A DNA stretch of 64,000 bases from Candidatus Binatia bacterium. Lineage in GTDB: Bacteria > Desulfobacterota > Binatia > UBA12015. The notes under the pieces are model-generated. The model saw only the letters and a list, made by a program, of their open reading frames with translations, made no database searches and was not told the DNA's origin. The stretch lies in the NCBI GenBank assembly GCA_036563615.1, contig DATCMB010000009.1, positions 186,001-250,000 of the forward strand, given 5' to 3'. The position numbers were made by a program, and so were the translations under genes. Shown here piece by piece: positions 1 through 7,890 of this stretch (positions are counted from its first letter, which is position 1; every line of letters starts with the position of its first letter).

Positions 1-766
1 CCGGCACGTGGCCCCAGCTCTCGTTCATCGTCAAGCACGTCTCCCAGGCGCGTGCGGGCGGCACGGCGGGGACGAACTGCTCCGGCGTGTCGTAGTCGCC
101 GACGCCGGGCAGGCGGTCGTTGAGCACGATCTCCGGCTGCAAAGAGCGGATCATCTTCTCGAGCTCGTCGCTCTTCCACTCCGAGGCGCGACGCTCCCAG
201 CCGCCGTCGAACCACAGCAGGTCGATGCGGCCGTAGTTGGTCAGCAGCTCGCGGATCTGGCCGAAGAGGAACTCGAGGTAGCGCTGCCACTGCTCCTCGG
301 TCGGGCGCGGCTTCATGCCGTACGTGTAGGGACGGTCCGCGTCGGTGAACGGCGGATAGTCGGGATGGTGCCAGTCGCACAGCGAGAAGTAGAAGCCGAC
401 GCGGAGCCCCGCTGCGCGCGCGGCGTCGACGTACTCGCGCACGAGGTCGCCGCGATACGGCGCGTGCATCGCCGAGAAGGTGCTGAGCTTCGTGTCGAAG
501 AGCGCGAAGCCGTCGTGGTGCTTCGTGGTCAGGACCGCGTAGCGCATGCCGGCGCGCTTCGCGGCCGCCATCCACTCGTGCGCGACACCCTTGCGCGGCG
601 CGAAGCTCGCGGCGCCCGCGTGGTACTCCGCCGCCGGCACGTCCTGGCAGTACGGCATGGCCTTGGTCCCGCCGACGAGCGGCCACGAGAGCTCGAGCCC
701 CCGCGCGCTGGAGTGACCGAAGTGGATGAACATGCCGAACCGTGCGTCTTCGAACCACTTGCTCAT
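1..766 (-). CDS. Alpha-L-fucosidase (GH29), N-terminal part, cut by the window edge
   Basis: Hydrolyses alpha-L-fucosyl linkages from glycans. The 255 visible residues are the N-terminal part of a GH29 barrel: the opening RFGMFIHFGHSS, the KHHDGFALF strand, and LLWFDGGWE, whose Asp is the family nucleophile. The start is the ATG at 764-766 (MSKWFEDARFG), which fits the usual GH29 opening; no Sec signal precedes it, so the protein looks cytosolic. A TTGACA hexamer lies about 95 bases upstream (861-866) without a convincing -10. The C-terminal half is outside the window. Confidence 0.93.
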   Translation of the reverse strand, partial: MSKWFEDARFGMFIHFGHSSARGLELSWPLVGGTKAMPYCQDVPAAEYHAGAASFAPRKGVAHEWMAAAKRAGMRYAVLTTKHHDGFALFDTKLSTFSAMHAPYRGDLVREYVDAARAAGLRVGFYFSLCDWHHPDYPPFTDADRPYTYGMKPRPTEEQWQRYLEFLFGQIRELLTNYGRIDLLWFDGGWERRASEWKSDELEKMIRSLQPEIVLNDRLPGVGDYDTPEQFVPAVPPARAWETCLTMNESWGHVP

Positions 767-906
767 CCGGCCCTCATCGCACACCGGAGACCGCGTCCGC
801 CATCGCGCGCCGCGTCGTTCGCACGTGCGGCGCCGCGATGTGTGGGCGCAGTCGCGTTCATGTCAAGCACAGACGCGCGAGCACGAACGGCGTCCGGTGC
901 GACGCG

Positions 907-1410
907 CTACGCCCGCGCGAGCTCGAGGTCGACGCGATCGAGCAGGACGTCGAAGCGCGTCGGCTTGCGCAGCACCAGGGTCGCGCCGAGCTCCTCGGCG
1001 GAGCGCGCAAGCAGCTCGTCGCCCGTCAGCGCCAGCACCGGCACGGCGCGCAGGTCTCGCCGCCAGAGCATGCGCTTGGTCTCGAGGAAGGCGATGCCGT
1101 CCGATGGCTCGTCGTCGAGGTCGAGCACGACCAGGCGTGGCGCGTGCTGCGGCAGCCGGCAGAGCGCGTCGCGTCCGAACGCGGCCTCGGTGGCGGACAC
1201 GCCGTCGGCGGCGAGCAGCATCGTGAGCGACTCGCGGAAGTCGCGGTCGCGGCCGACCACCAGCACGTCGCACGGCTCGGGCGCGGGGCGCGTCTGCGCA
1301 CGGCGCGACACCCGTGCGCGCAGCCAGCGCGTGAAGCGCCGACCGAGCCGCGGCGTGCGCGGCATGCGGCGTCGCTCTTCCAGACTCGTGCTCTTCGCGC
1401 GTGGACGCAT
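907..1410 (-). CDS. Single-domain response-regulator-like protein
   Basis: A 167-residue protein. Residues 1-45 are a basic, Arg-rich leader and 46-167 a CheY-like receiver domain. Visible landmarks are the likely phospho-acceptor Asp97 in VVLDLDD, Thr129 in LALTGD and Lys149 in LRKPT. The usual acidic pair after strand 1 is altered to GRDRD, so phosphorylation is probable but not certain. There is no DNA-binding output domain and no histidine kinase beside it. The ATG at 1410 is chosen because longer forms would run into the divergent gene starting at 1664; Met16 (1365) is an alternative start. Confidence 0.75.
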   Translation of the reverse strand: MRPRAKSTSLEERRRMPRTPRLGRRFTRWLRARVSRRAQTRPAPEPCDVLVVGRDRDFRESLTMLLAADGVSATEAAFGRDALCRLPQHAPRLVVLDLDDEPSDGIAFLETKRMLWRRDLRAVPVLALTGDELLARSAEELGATLVLRKPTRFDVLLDRVDLELARA

Positions 1411-1663
1411 CGACTCGAAACCCAAGAACAGCAGATCAGAACAGCAAGAGCGATGCCCGCGACTCGAGCGCGCCCGAAGTGGCAGGCGCCGCGGCGCGTC
1501 CTGTAACTCGCGGGAGGGATGATGTCGAAGCGACAAACGGAGATCGCGCCGCGCGACGTCGTCCGTTGCGCTCGACCCGCACGCCCGCGTGGGGCCGCTG
1601 CGCGCACATCCGGGGCACGTCCGTTGCACGATCTCTCGCGATGCGCCGCATGAGCGAGCAGGC

Positions 1664-3370
1664 ATGACGCCGGCGGAGATCGCCGCCGCGCTGCGCGAGA
1701 TCGCGGCCTACGTCGACCTCGAGGGCAACCGCTTCCGCGCGCGTGCATACGAGCGCGCGGCGCGCAGCATCGGCGCGGTCGCCGAGCTCGACCGCCTGAT
1801 CGCCGAGCGACGTCTCGACGAGCTGCCGGGCATCGGCAAGTCGCTCGCGCGCGTCATCGAAGAGCTCGCGACCCGCGGACGCATCGAGCTGCTCGAGCGC
1901 CTGCGCGAGCGCTGGCCGCGCGTCGTGCTCGAGCTCGCAGCGCTGCCGGAGGTCGGGCCCGAGCGCGCGCGACGGCTGCACGAGGGGCTCGCGCCGACGA
2001 GCCTCGAGGAGGTCGCGGCGCTCTGCGAGGCGGGGCGGGTCCGCAAGCTGCCGGGATTCGGCCGCGTGAGCGAGGCACGCGTCCTCGAGGCGATCCGTAC
2101 GCGACACGAGCGCGGCGCGCTGCTGACGCTCGAGGATGCGCGGCTCGCGAGCGAGGAGCTCGCATCGATCGTGCGCGCGGCGCCGGGCGTCGCGGACGTG
2201 CAGGTGTGCGGGCCGGTGCGGCGCTGGATGGAGGTCGCGGACCGCGTCGTGCTCGCGGTCGCGAGCGACGACCCGCGCACGCTGCTCGCGCGAACGCGCA
2301 GCTACGCCGCGACCGTCGCGCTCGACGAGGCGCAGCAGGACGGGGCACGCGACGGCGCCAGGATCGGCGTGCTGCGCGGCCAGCTCGCGAGCGGCGTCGT
2401 GTGCGAGCTGTACGTCGCGTCACGCGAGCGCTTCGGCGTCGCCCTGGTCCTCGCGACCGGCTCGCATGGGCACCTCGCGGCGCTGCGCGCGCACGCGCGC
2501 GAGCGCGGCACCGAGCTCGAGCGCATCGCGGCGCCCGACGAGGCCACGCTCTATGCGGCGCTCGGCCTGCCGTGGCTGCCGCCCGAGGTGCGCGACGGCA
2601 CCGACGAGATCGCGGCCGCGCTCGCGGGCGACCGCTTCGACGATCTGATCGCGCTCGAAGACCTCGCGGGCGCCGTGCACTGCCACACGACCTACAGCGA
2701 CGGCAAGCACACGATCGCCCAGATGGCGCAGGCCGCCGCCGCGCGCGGGCTCGGATACTTGACGATCACCGACCACTCGCGCAGCGCCGGCTACGCGGGC
2801 GGTCTGACGCTCGATCGCATCGGGCAGCAGTGGCTCGAGATCGACGCCGCCCAGCGCGCGACCTCCGTGCGGCTCTTGCGCGGCACCGAGAGCGACATCC
2901 TCGCCGACGGCAGCCTCGACTACCCGCACGACGTGCTCGCGCAGATGGACGTCGTGATCGCGAGCATCCACCAGCGGCACAAGCTCGACGTCGACGCCAT
3001 GACCCGGCGCGTGGTCACCGCGCTGCGCCAGCCGATCTTCAAGATCTGGGGCCATGCGCTGGGACGCATCCTTCTCCACCGCGACCCGATCGCGGTGCAC
3101 TTCGATCGGGTGCTCGACGCGATCGGCGACTCGCGGGTCGCGGTCGAGATCAACGGCGACCCGCGGCGGCTCGACCTCGATCCCGAGCGCGCCAGGCTCG
3201 CGCGGGCGCGTGGCGCGCGCTTCGTGCTGTCGGCGGACGCGCACGCGACCGGTCAGCTCGACTACCTCGCGAACGCCGTCGGCATCGCACGCCGCGCGCG
3301 GATCCGGCGCCACGAGGTGCTCAACACGCTGCCGCCCGACGAGTTCGCGCGCGCCGTCCGCCCGGCCTGA
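1664..3370 (+). CDS. PolX-like protein: helix-hairpin-helix repeats, degenerate polymerase domain, intact PHP phosphoesterase
   Basis: A 568-residue member of the bacterial DNA polymerase X/PHP family, which works in base-excision and gap repair. HhH motifs lie near residues 53-60 (LPGIGKS) and 94-103. The nucleotidyltransferase region starts at VCGPVRRWMEVADRV (181-195), where the family has a GS motif and a D-x-D metal site; here both aspartates align with non-acidic residues and the third is Glu (VCELYV). The PHP domain (334-568) keeps its metal ligands: HCH 339-341, Asp370-His371, Glu409, His436, Asp525/His527. I infer a nuclease or phosphoesterase with little or no polymerase activity. 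The ATG at 1664 starts the conserved HhH head. Its 3' end overlaps the convergent DUF72 gene by 50 bases. Confidence 0.85.
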   Translation: MTPAEIAAALREIAAYVDLEGNRFRARAYERAARSIGAVAELDRLIAERRLDELPGIGKSLARVIEELATRGRIELLERLRERWPRVVLELAALPEVGPERARRLHEGLAPTSLEEVAALCEAGRVRKLPGFGRVSEARVLEAIRTRHERGALLTLEDARLASEELASIVRAAPGVADVQVCGPVRRWMEVADRVVLAVASDDPRTLLARTRSYAATVALDEAQQDGARDGARIGVLRGQLASGVVCELYVASRERFGVALVLATGSHGHLAALRAHARERGTELERIAAPDEATLYAALGLPWLPPEVRDGTDEIAAALAGDRFDDLIALEDLAGAVHCHTTYSDGKHTIAQMAQAAAARGLGYLTITDHSRSAGYAGGLTLDRIGQQWLEIDAAQRATSVRLLRGTESDILADGSLDYPHDVLAQMDVVIASIHQRHKLDVDAMTRRVVTALRQPIFKIWGHALGRILLHRDPIAVHFDRVLDAIGDSRVAVEINGDPRRLDLDPERARLARARGARFVLSADAHATGQLDYLANAVGIARRARIRRHEVLNTLPPDEFARAVRPA

Positions 3371-4139
3371 GTCCGCGTGGTGGCGTGAGTCTGCCCGGCG
3401 CCGTCAGCGCGTCGATCTCCGCGCGGAAGGTGAGCGCGTTGCGCACCGCGTGGCCCTCGGCGTCGTTGTCGAAGAACACGTAGACGTCGCGGCCCTCGCG
3501 CGCCCACTCGACCGCGCGCGCCGCCCAGCGGCGCAGGCTCGCGCGCGAGTAGCACGACGCGTACTTCCGCGTGTGGCCATGCAGGCGGACGTAGACGAAG
3601 TCCGCGGTGGCGGCGTCCCAGAGCGGAAAGTCGGGCGCGTCGCTGATGCACACCGCGACACCGTGGCGCTCGAGCAGCTCGGCGCACGCGTCGGTGAACC
3701 ACGAGCGATGGCGAAACTCGATCGCGTGCCGCGCCTTGCGCCAGGCGCGCAGCGCGCGCAGGAAGCCCGCGAGGCGCTCGAGGTCGGCCGCGAAGCTCGA
3801 CGGCAGCTGCCAGACCACCGCCTCGAGCTTGTCGCCGAGGCCGCTCGCCTGATCGCGCAGCAGCACGACCGAGCGCTCGACGTCGCGCAGGCGCTTGTAG
3901 TGGGTGACGAAGCGGTGGCCCTTGATCGTGAACCGGGTCTCGGGCGGCGTCTCGTCGCGCCAGCGGCGGTAGGTCTCGCGCGCGATCTGAACGTAGAAGG
4001 AGCCGTTCACCTCGAGCGCGCCGAAGGTCCGCGCGGCGTGCGCGAGCCAGTCGCGGCGCGGCACGCCCCGGTAGAGGTGCTCGCGCCACGAGGGGTAGTT
4101 CCAGCCGCTCGTGCCGACGAGGATGCGTCCGCGGGCCAC
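3321..4139 (-). CDS. DUF72 family TIM-barrel protein
   Basis: A 272-residue DUF72 (YecE-like) protein. The family's biochemical role is not firmly known. Typical landmarks are the opening GRILVGTSGWNYPSW, the F-x-x-L-E-V-N-x-S-F-Y strand, the FTIKGHRFVTHYKRL region, IEFRHRSWF, the YVRLHG strand and the closing VYVFFDND. The GTG at 4137-4139 is preferred because the conserved fold begins immediately after it; a longer frame would run under the divergent ligD gene. The first 48 bases of the divergent spacer must hold both promoters. The last 50 bases overlap the convergent PolX-like gene. Confidence 0.88.
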   Translation of the reverse strand: MARGRILVGTSGWNYPSWREHLYRGVPRRDWLAHAARTFGALEVNGSFYVQIARETYRRWRDETPPETRFTIKGHRFVTHYKRLRDVERSVVLLRDQASGLGDKLEAVVWQLPSSFAADLERLAGFLRALRAWRKARHAIEFRHRSWFTDACAELLERHGVAVCISDAPDFPLWDAATADFVYVRLHGHTRKYASCYSRASLRRWAARAVEWAREGRDVYVFFDNDAEGHAVRNALTFRAEIDALTAPGRLTPPRGLRPGGRRARTRRAAAC

Positions 4140-4186
4140 CCCAAGGGCGGAAGCACGTCTCGCGCCAGCGCCCGGCCGGTGGCACG

Positions 4187-5914
4187 ATGGTCGGGAACGC
4201 CATGAAGACGAGCGCACGTGCCGGCGGCTCGCGCCTCGCTCGCACCGCGAGCGAGGGGCGGACGAAGCGCGCGAAGAAGACGAGCGCGGCGAAGACCTCG
4301 GCCGAGGCACGTCTCGCGACCTACCGCGCGAAGCGGCGCTTCGAGAAGACGCCCGAGCCCTCGGGCGACGGCAAGGCGGCGCGCAAGCGCAAGGCGCGCG
4401 GTCCGCTGTTCGTGATCCAGAAGCACGCGGCGCGCAACCTGCACTACGACTTCCGCCTCGAGCACGACGGCGTGCTTTGGAGCTGGTCGGTGCCGAAGGG
4501 GCCGAGCCTCGACCCGAAGACGCGTCGGCTCGCGGTGCGCACCGAGGACCACCCGCTCGAGTACGCCGACTTCGAGGGCATCATCCCGGCCGGCGAGTAC
4601 GGCGGCGGCACGGTCGTGGTGTGGGACCGCGGCACCTGGACGCCGGAGGGCGACCCCGCGGAGGCGCTGCGTCGCGGACGGCTCACCTTCGAGCTGCACG
4701 GCGAGAAGCTGCACGGTCGCTGGCACCTCGTGCGCACGCGCGGCCCGGGGCGCGACGCCGACCGGCACGAGAGCTGGCTGCTGTTCAAGGGGCGCGACGA
4801 GGCGGCGAGCGAGCGCACCGACATCGTGCAGGAGCGTCCCGAGAGCGTCGCGACCGGACGCACGCTCGAGGAGGTCGGCGAGGCGCGCGACCGGCTGTGG
4901 CACTCGAACCGGCAGGCAGCCGAGCAGGACGGCGGCACGCGCGTCAAGAAGAAACGCGGCGCCAAGGACGACGGCGCGGCGGCGGAGGAGGGCGGGCAGA
5001 GCCTCTTCGATCTGGTCCGCGCGCTGCCGGTCGACGTCAAGCTCACGAACCTCGACAAGGTGCTCTACCCCGAGGCGGAGCTCACCAAGGCGGCGCTGAT
5101 CGCCTACTTCGCGGTGGTCGCCGATCGCCTGCTCGAGCACGCCGGGCGCCGTCCGCTGACGCTCGTGCGCTGTCCCGACGGCCACCACAAGCAGTGCTTC
5201 TTCCAGAAGCACGCTCGCGAGGGACACGGCATCCCGAAGTCGATCCGGCGCGTCCCGATCCCCGAGGACGACGGCGTCGCGCAGTACATGATGATCGAGG
5301 ACCTCGAGGGCCTGATCGCGCTCGCGCAGCTCGGGACGCTCGAGATCCACCACTGGGGCTGCCACGCGGACCAGATCGAGCGTCCCGACCTGCTGGTGAT
5401 GGACATCGATCCGGACCCCGAGCTGCCGTGGCAGATCGTGGTCGAGACCGCGTTCGAGCTGCGCCGCCGTCTGCACGACCTCGGCCTCGAGAGCTTCGTC
5501 AAGACGACGGGCGGCAAGGGGCTGCACGTCGTCGCGCCGGTCGCGCGGCGCATCGGCTGGGACGACTTCAAGGCCTTCGCGAAGGCGATCGCCGACCGTC
5601 TCGCCGCCGATCAGCCGGAGCTCTACACGACGAACCCCGCCAAGGCGGGACGCAAGCGCAAGATCCTGATCGACTACCTGCGCAACGGGCGCGGCGCGAC
5701 CGCGGTCGCCGCGTACTCGCCGCGCGCGCGTCCGTACGCGACGGTGGCGACGCCGGTCTCGTGGGACGAGCTCGAGCGCGGCGTCGATCCGAAGGAGTTC
5801 ACGATCACGACGCTGCCGCGCTTCCTCGGCGAGCGCCCGGACCCGTGGGCCGGCTGGCACGACGTCAAGCAATCGATCACCGCGGCGGCGCGCAAGCAGC
5901 TCGGGATGCGCTGA
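4187..5914 (+). CDS. ligD: LigD-type protein with 3'-phosphoesterase and polymerase/primase domains, no ligase domain
   Basis: A 575-residue NHEJ end-processing protein. A basic leader (1-70) is followed by the phosphoesterase domain (about 72-200; NLHYDFRLEHDG with His86/Asp88, then PAGEYGGG) and an acidic/basic linker. The archaeo-eukaryotic-primase-type polymerase domain (about 275-560) carries the Asp406/Asp408 pair in VMDIDPDPE, TTGGKGLHV (440-448) and Asp496 in LIDYLRN. Full LigD proteins also carry an ATP-dependent ligase domain; none is present and the gene ends cleanly after the polymerase domain. No Ku or separate ligase lies in the window, so sealing would need a partner elsewhere. 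Met6 (4202) is an alternative start. Confidence 0.9.
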   Translation: MVGNAMKTSARAGGSRLARTASEGRTKRAKKTSAAKTSAEARLATYRAKRRFEKTPEPSGDGKAARKRKARGPLFVIQKHAARNLHYDFRLEHDGVLWSWSVPKGPSLDPKTRRLAVRTEDHPLEYADFEGIIPAGEYGGGTVVVWDRGTWTPEGDPAEALRRGRLTFELHGEKLHGRWHLVRTRGPGRDADRHESWLLFKGRDEAASERTDIVQERPESVATGRTLEEVGEARDRLWHSNRQAAEQDGGTRVKKKRGAKDDGAAAEEGGQSLFDLVRALPVDVKLTNLDKVLYPEAELTKAALIAYFAVVADRLLEHAGRRPLTLVRCPDGHHKQCFFQKHAREGHGIPKSIRRVPIPEDDGVAQYMMIEDLEGLIALAQLGTLEIHHWGCHADQIERPDLLVMDIDPDPELPWQIVVETAFELRRRLHDLGLESFVKTTGGKGLHVVAPVARRIGWDDFKAFAKAIADRLAADQPELYTTNPAKAGRKRKILIDYLRNGRGATAVAAYSPRARPYATVATPVSWDELERGVDPKEFTITTLPRFLGERPDPWAGWHDVKQSITAAARKQLGMR

Positions 5915-5915
5915 G

Positions 5916-5931
5916 GCCTTCGCGCGAAGGC
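5916..5931. terminator. Perfect 16-base palindrome between convergent genes
   Basis: GCCTTCGCGCGAAGGC can fold as a 6-pair stem with a GCGC loop. It sits 2 bases after the ligD stop and 16 bases from the stop of the convergent DUF2142 gene, so it could terminate both. There is no T run on either side, so termination efficiency is uncertain. Confidence 0.45.
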
Positions 5932-5947
5932 TGCGTGCGCGCGGGCG

Positions 5948-7687
5948 TCAGCCGGGCGTCGCCGGGATCGAGCTCGCGGCGATCTCCTCGATCACGAGAC
6001 GTCCGCGCTGCGGCGCGCCGTCGACGGAGAATCCGTCGCCGTTGGTCCGCGGCTCGTAGGCGAGCACGGGCTTCGCGAGCGGGGTCGCGTCCCGGGTCGA
6101 GAAGCTCACGATCAGGCGCTCGCCGGGCTGCGTGGGCAGGGGAGGGAAGCGCACCTCGACGGGCGCGAGCTCGCTCGGCAGCGCGTGGCCGGGCAGCTCG
6201 ACGGCTCGCACCGGCTCGGGCTCGTCGGCGCGGTGAAGCGCAACTCGCAGCACGAAGTCGCGCTCGCCGTCCGCGCGCGCGCGCAGCCGCAGCCCGGAGA
6301 GCACGTCGCCCGTCGCCTCGAGCGGCTGGCGGTACTCGTTGTCGCAGAAGAGACGCGCGGTGCCGGCGACGTCGGGTCGCGGCCGGGGCGCGATGCCCGC
6401 GAACACCTGCGCGTAACCGACGAGCGTCGCGAGCGACGTCAGCGCGAGCAGCGCGACGTAGCCGCCCGCGACGACGGCGAAGCGCGCGCGGAACGCGGCC
6501 AGCCCCGCGCTCGTCGCCGCGACGGCCAGGACCGGCAGCACCGGAAAGAGGTAGCGCCCCTGCGGCGAGCTCACGCTCTGGTTGAACGAGAGCAGCGCCG
6601 CCGTCAAGCACACGACGCCGACCGCGAGCGGCAGCGTGCGCCGCGCGCGGGCGAGCCGTGCGAGCCCGCAGAGCGCCGCGGCGACGAACGGCAGCCAGAC
6701 GACGTACGCGACGCTCGGACCCGCGACGTGCATCAGCCCGGCCTTGAAGACGAAGGATTCGTAGACGTTGCGGGCGAAGTGCCAGTAATCGACGCCCGCG
6801 AACGGCTCCGTGCGGCGGAGGCCGAAGCCGACCCAGGTGTCGCGCACGAGCCGGGCGGTCGGAAACGGCGAGCCGAGCTCGCGCCACTGCTCGACGTACC
6901 ACCATCCCGCGAGGACGGCAGGCACCACCGCCACCAGCAGCGCGAGCCGGAGCCGCCTCGCCACAGGGCCCGCCGGCGAAAGCGCGAGCGCGAGGAGCGG
7001 CACCGGCACGAGCGCGACGCTCGACGCCTTGGTGAGCAGGCCGACCGACAGCGCGAGCCCCGCACAGGCGGCGATGCGCGCCGTCGGCCGCGCGAACAGC
7101 AGCACGCTCGCGTACGCGACGCCCGCTCCTGCCGCGGCGGCGAGCGCGTCGTGGTTGAGCGACGCCGAGATGTACTGCAGCTGCGGCAAGCTCGCGGCGA
7201 GCGCCGTCGCGACCAGCGGCGGTCCCGTGCCGCCGAGGACGACCCTGGCGAGCTTCCAGGTGAAGAAGAGCAGCACGACGCCGGGCAGGATCGTCAGCAG
7301 ACGAGCTGCGTGGACGAAGCGCGGACCGTCCGCGTACGGAAAGCGCTCGTCGGGAAAGCCGTGCGCCAGGATGACGCCGGGCGTGCTCGGATCGCGATTG
7401 AGCGCGTAGCCGAGGAACACGCGCTCGTAGTCGACGCCGGTCGCGGCCGCGAGCGGCGCGAGCAGCGCGTGGTAGAGCGGCGGGTGGAAGGCCATGCGCA
7501 CGCAGTCGCCGAGCAGGCGCGGCAGGCGACGATGATCCGCGAGGAAGACCGCGTAGCGTGCGTGCTCGACCTCGTCCGGGTTCTCGAAGGGCGGTGCGAC
7601 GACCGAATAGCTCGCGGACAGCAGGCAGAAGAAGAGCACGACGCCCGCGAGCAAGCCGTATTCGCCTGATGAGCCTCGTCGCCTCAT
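5948..7687 (-). CDS. DUF2142/GT39-like polytopic membrane protein, probable lipid-linked sugar transferase
   Basis: A 579-residue multi-spanning protein. An N-terminal membrane segment (about 10-30) is followed by PPFENPDEVEHARYA, the short acidic NPDE motif typical of DUF2142 and related GT-C transferases, placed in the first outward loop where GT-C enzymes bind their lipid-phosphate sugar donor. About ten further hydrophobic segments follow up to residue 440, then a soluble beta-rich tail of about 140 residues (DFVLRVALHRADEPEP and on). The likely role is adding sugars to cell-surface glycans. The substrate cannot be read from sequence, and the tail domain is not recognised. Confidence 0.75.
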   Translation of the reverse strand: MRRRGSSGEYGLLAGVVLFFCLLSASYSVVAPPFENPDEVEHARYAVFLADHRRLPRLLGDCVRMAFHPPLYHALLAPLAAATGVDYERVFLGYALNRDPSTPGVILAHGFPDERFPYADGPRFVHAARLLTILPGVVLLFFTWKLARVVLGGTGPPLVATALAASLPQLQYISASLNHDALAAAAGAGVAYASVLLFARPTARIAACAGLALSVGLLTKASSVALVPVPLLALALSPAGPVARRLRLALLVAVVPAVLAGWWYVEQWRELGSPFPTARLVRDTWVGFGLRRTEPFAGVDYWHFARNVYESFVFKAGLMHVAGPSVAYVVWLPFVAAALCGLARLARARRTLPLAVGVVCLTAALLSFNQSVSSPQGRYLFPVLPVLAVAATSAGLAAFRARFAVVAGGYVALLALTSLATLVGYAQVFAGIAPRPRPDVAGTARLFCDNEYRQPLEATGDVLSGLRLRARADGERDFVLRVALHRADEPEPVRAVELPGHALPSELAPVEVRFPPLPTQPGERLIVSFSTRDATPLAKPVLAYEPRTNGDGFSVDGAPQRGRLVIEEIAASSIPATPG

Positions 7688-7817
7688 GAGGGTGGACGTG
7701 CCGCCCCGTGTCGTGGGCGCACGGTCTTAGCGGTTTTCACGCGCCGAAGCGAAGCGTGCAGGCGACGACGAGGGAACTACTTGACGGCAACCCGGCCCCG
7801 TGCGACGGTCCGCGCGC

Positions 7818-7887
7818 GCACCCTCCTTCCGCGTGACCCGGAGCCGGTTTCGTCGCCCTTCGCGCAGGGCGTGGCGGAAGGAGGTGC
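7818..7887 (+). promoter_or_regulatory. 5' leader that can hide the ribosome binding site of the next gene
   Basis: Bases 7874-7887 contain the strong Shine-Dalgarno AAGGAGG, 6 bases before the ATG at 7891. Bases 7818-7832 are its complement: 14 base pairs with one bulged C. Between the arms a second hairpin (CGCCCT 7854-7859 with AGGGCG 7866-7871) would bring them together. If transcription starts upstream of 7818 the folded leader would block ribosome entry. The pairing is read directly from sequence; its use as a thermosensor, riboswitch or other switch is inference. No known riboswitch core was recognised. The rest of 7688-7817 shows only a TTGACG hexamer at 7781 with no good -10. Confidence 0.5.
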
Positions 7888-7890
7888 CCC

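Noticed and set aside
766..906. Possible promoter for the fucosidase gene with TTGACA at 861-866
   Set aside because: The -35 is consensus, but no reasonable -10 follows at 16-18 bases, and the hexamer belongs to a near copy (TGTCAAGCA) of the recurring 9-mer.
8..1522. 504-codon open frame on the + strand at the window start
   Set aside because: Opposite strand of the fucosidase and receiver genes; low-complexity Arg/Ala/Ser translation, while the minus strand has clear GH29 motifs.
4187..5914. Local Ku gene or ligase domain to complete an NHEJ system
   Set aside because: Neither strand between 1 and 12 kb shows Ku or ligase motifs; the only ligD parts are phosphoesterase and polymerase.
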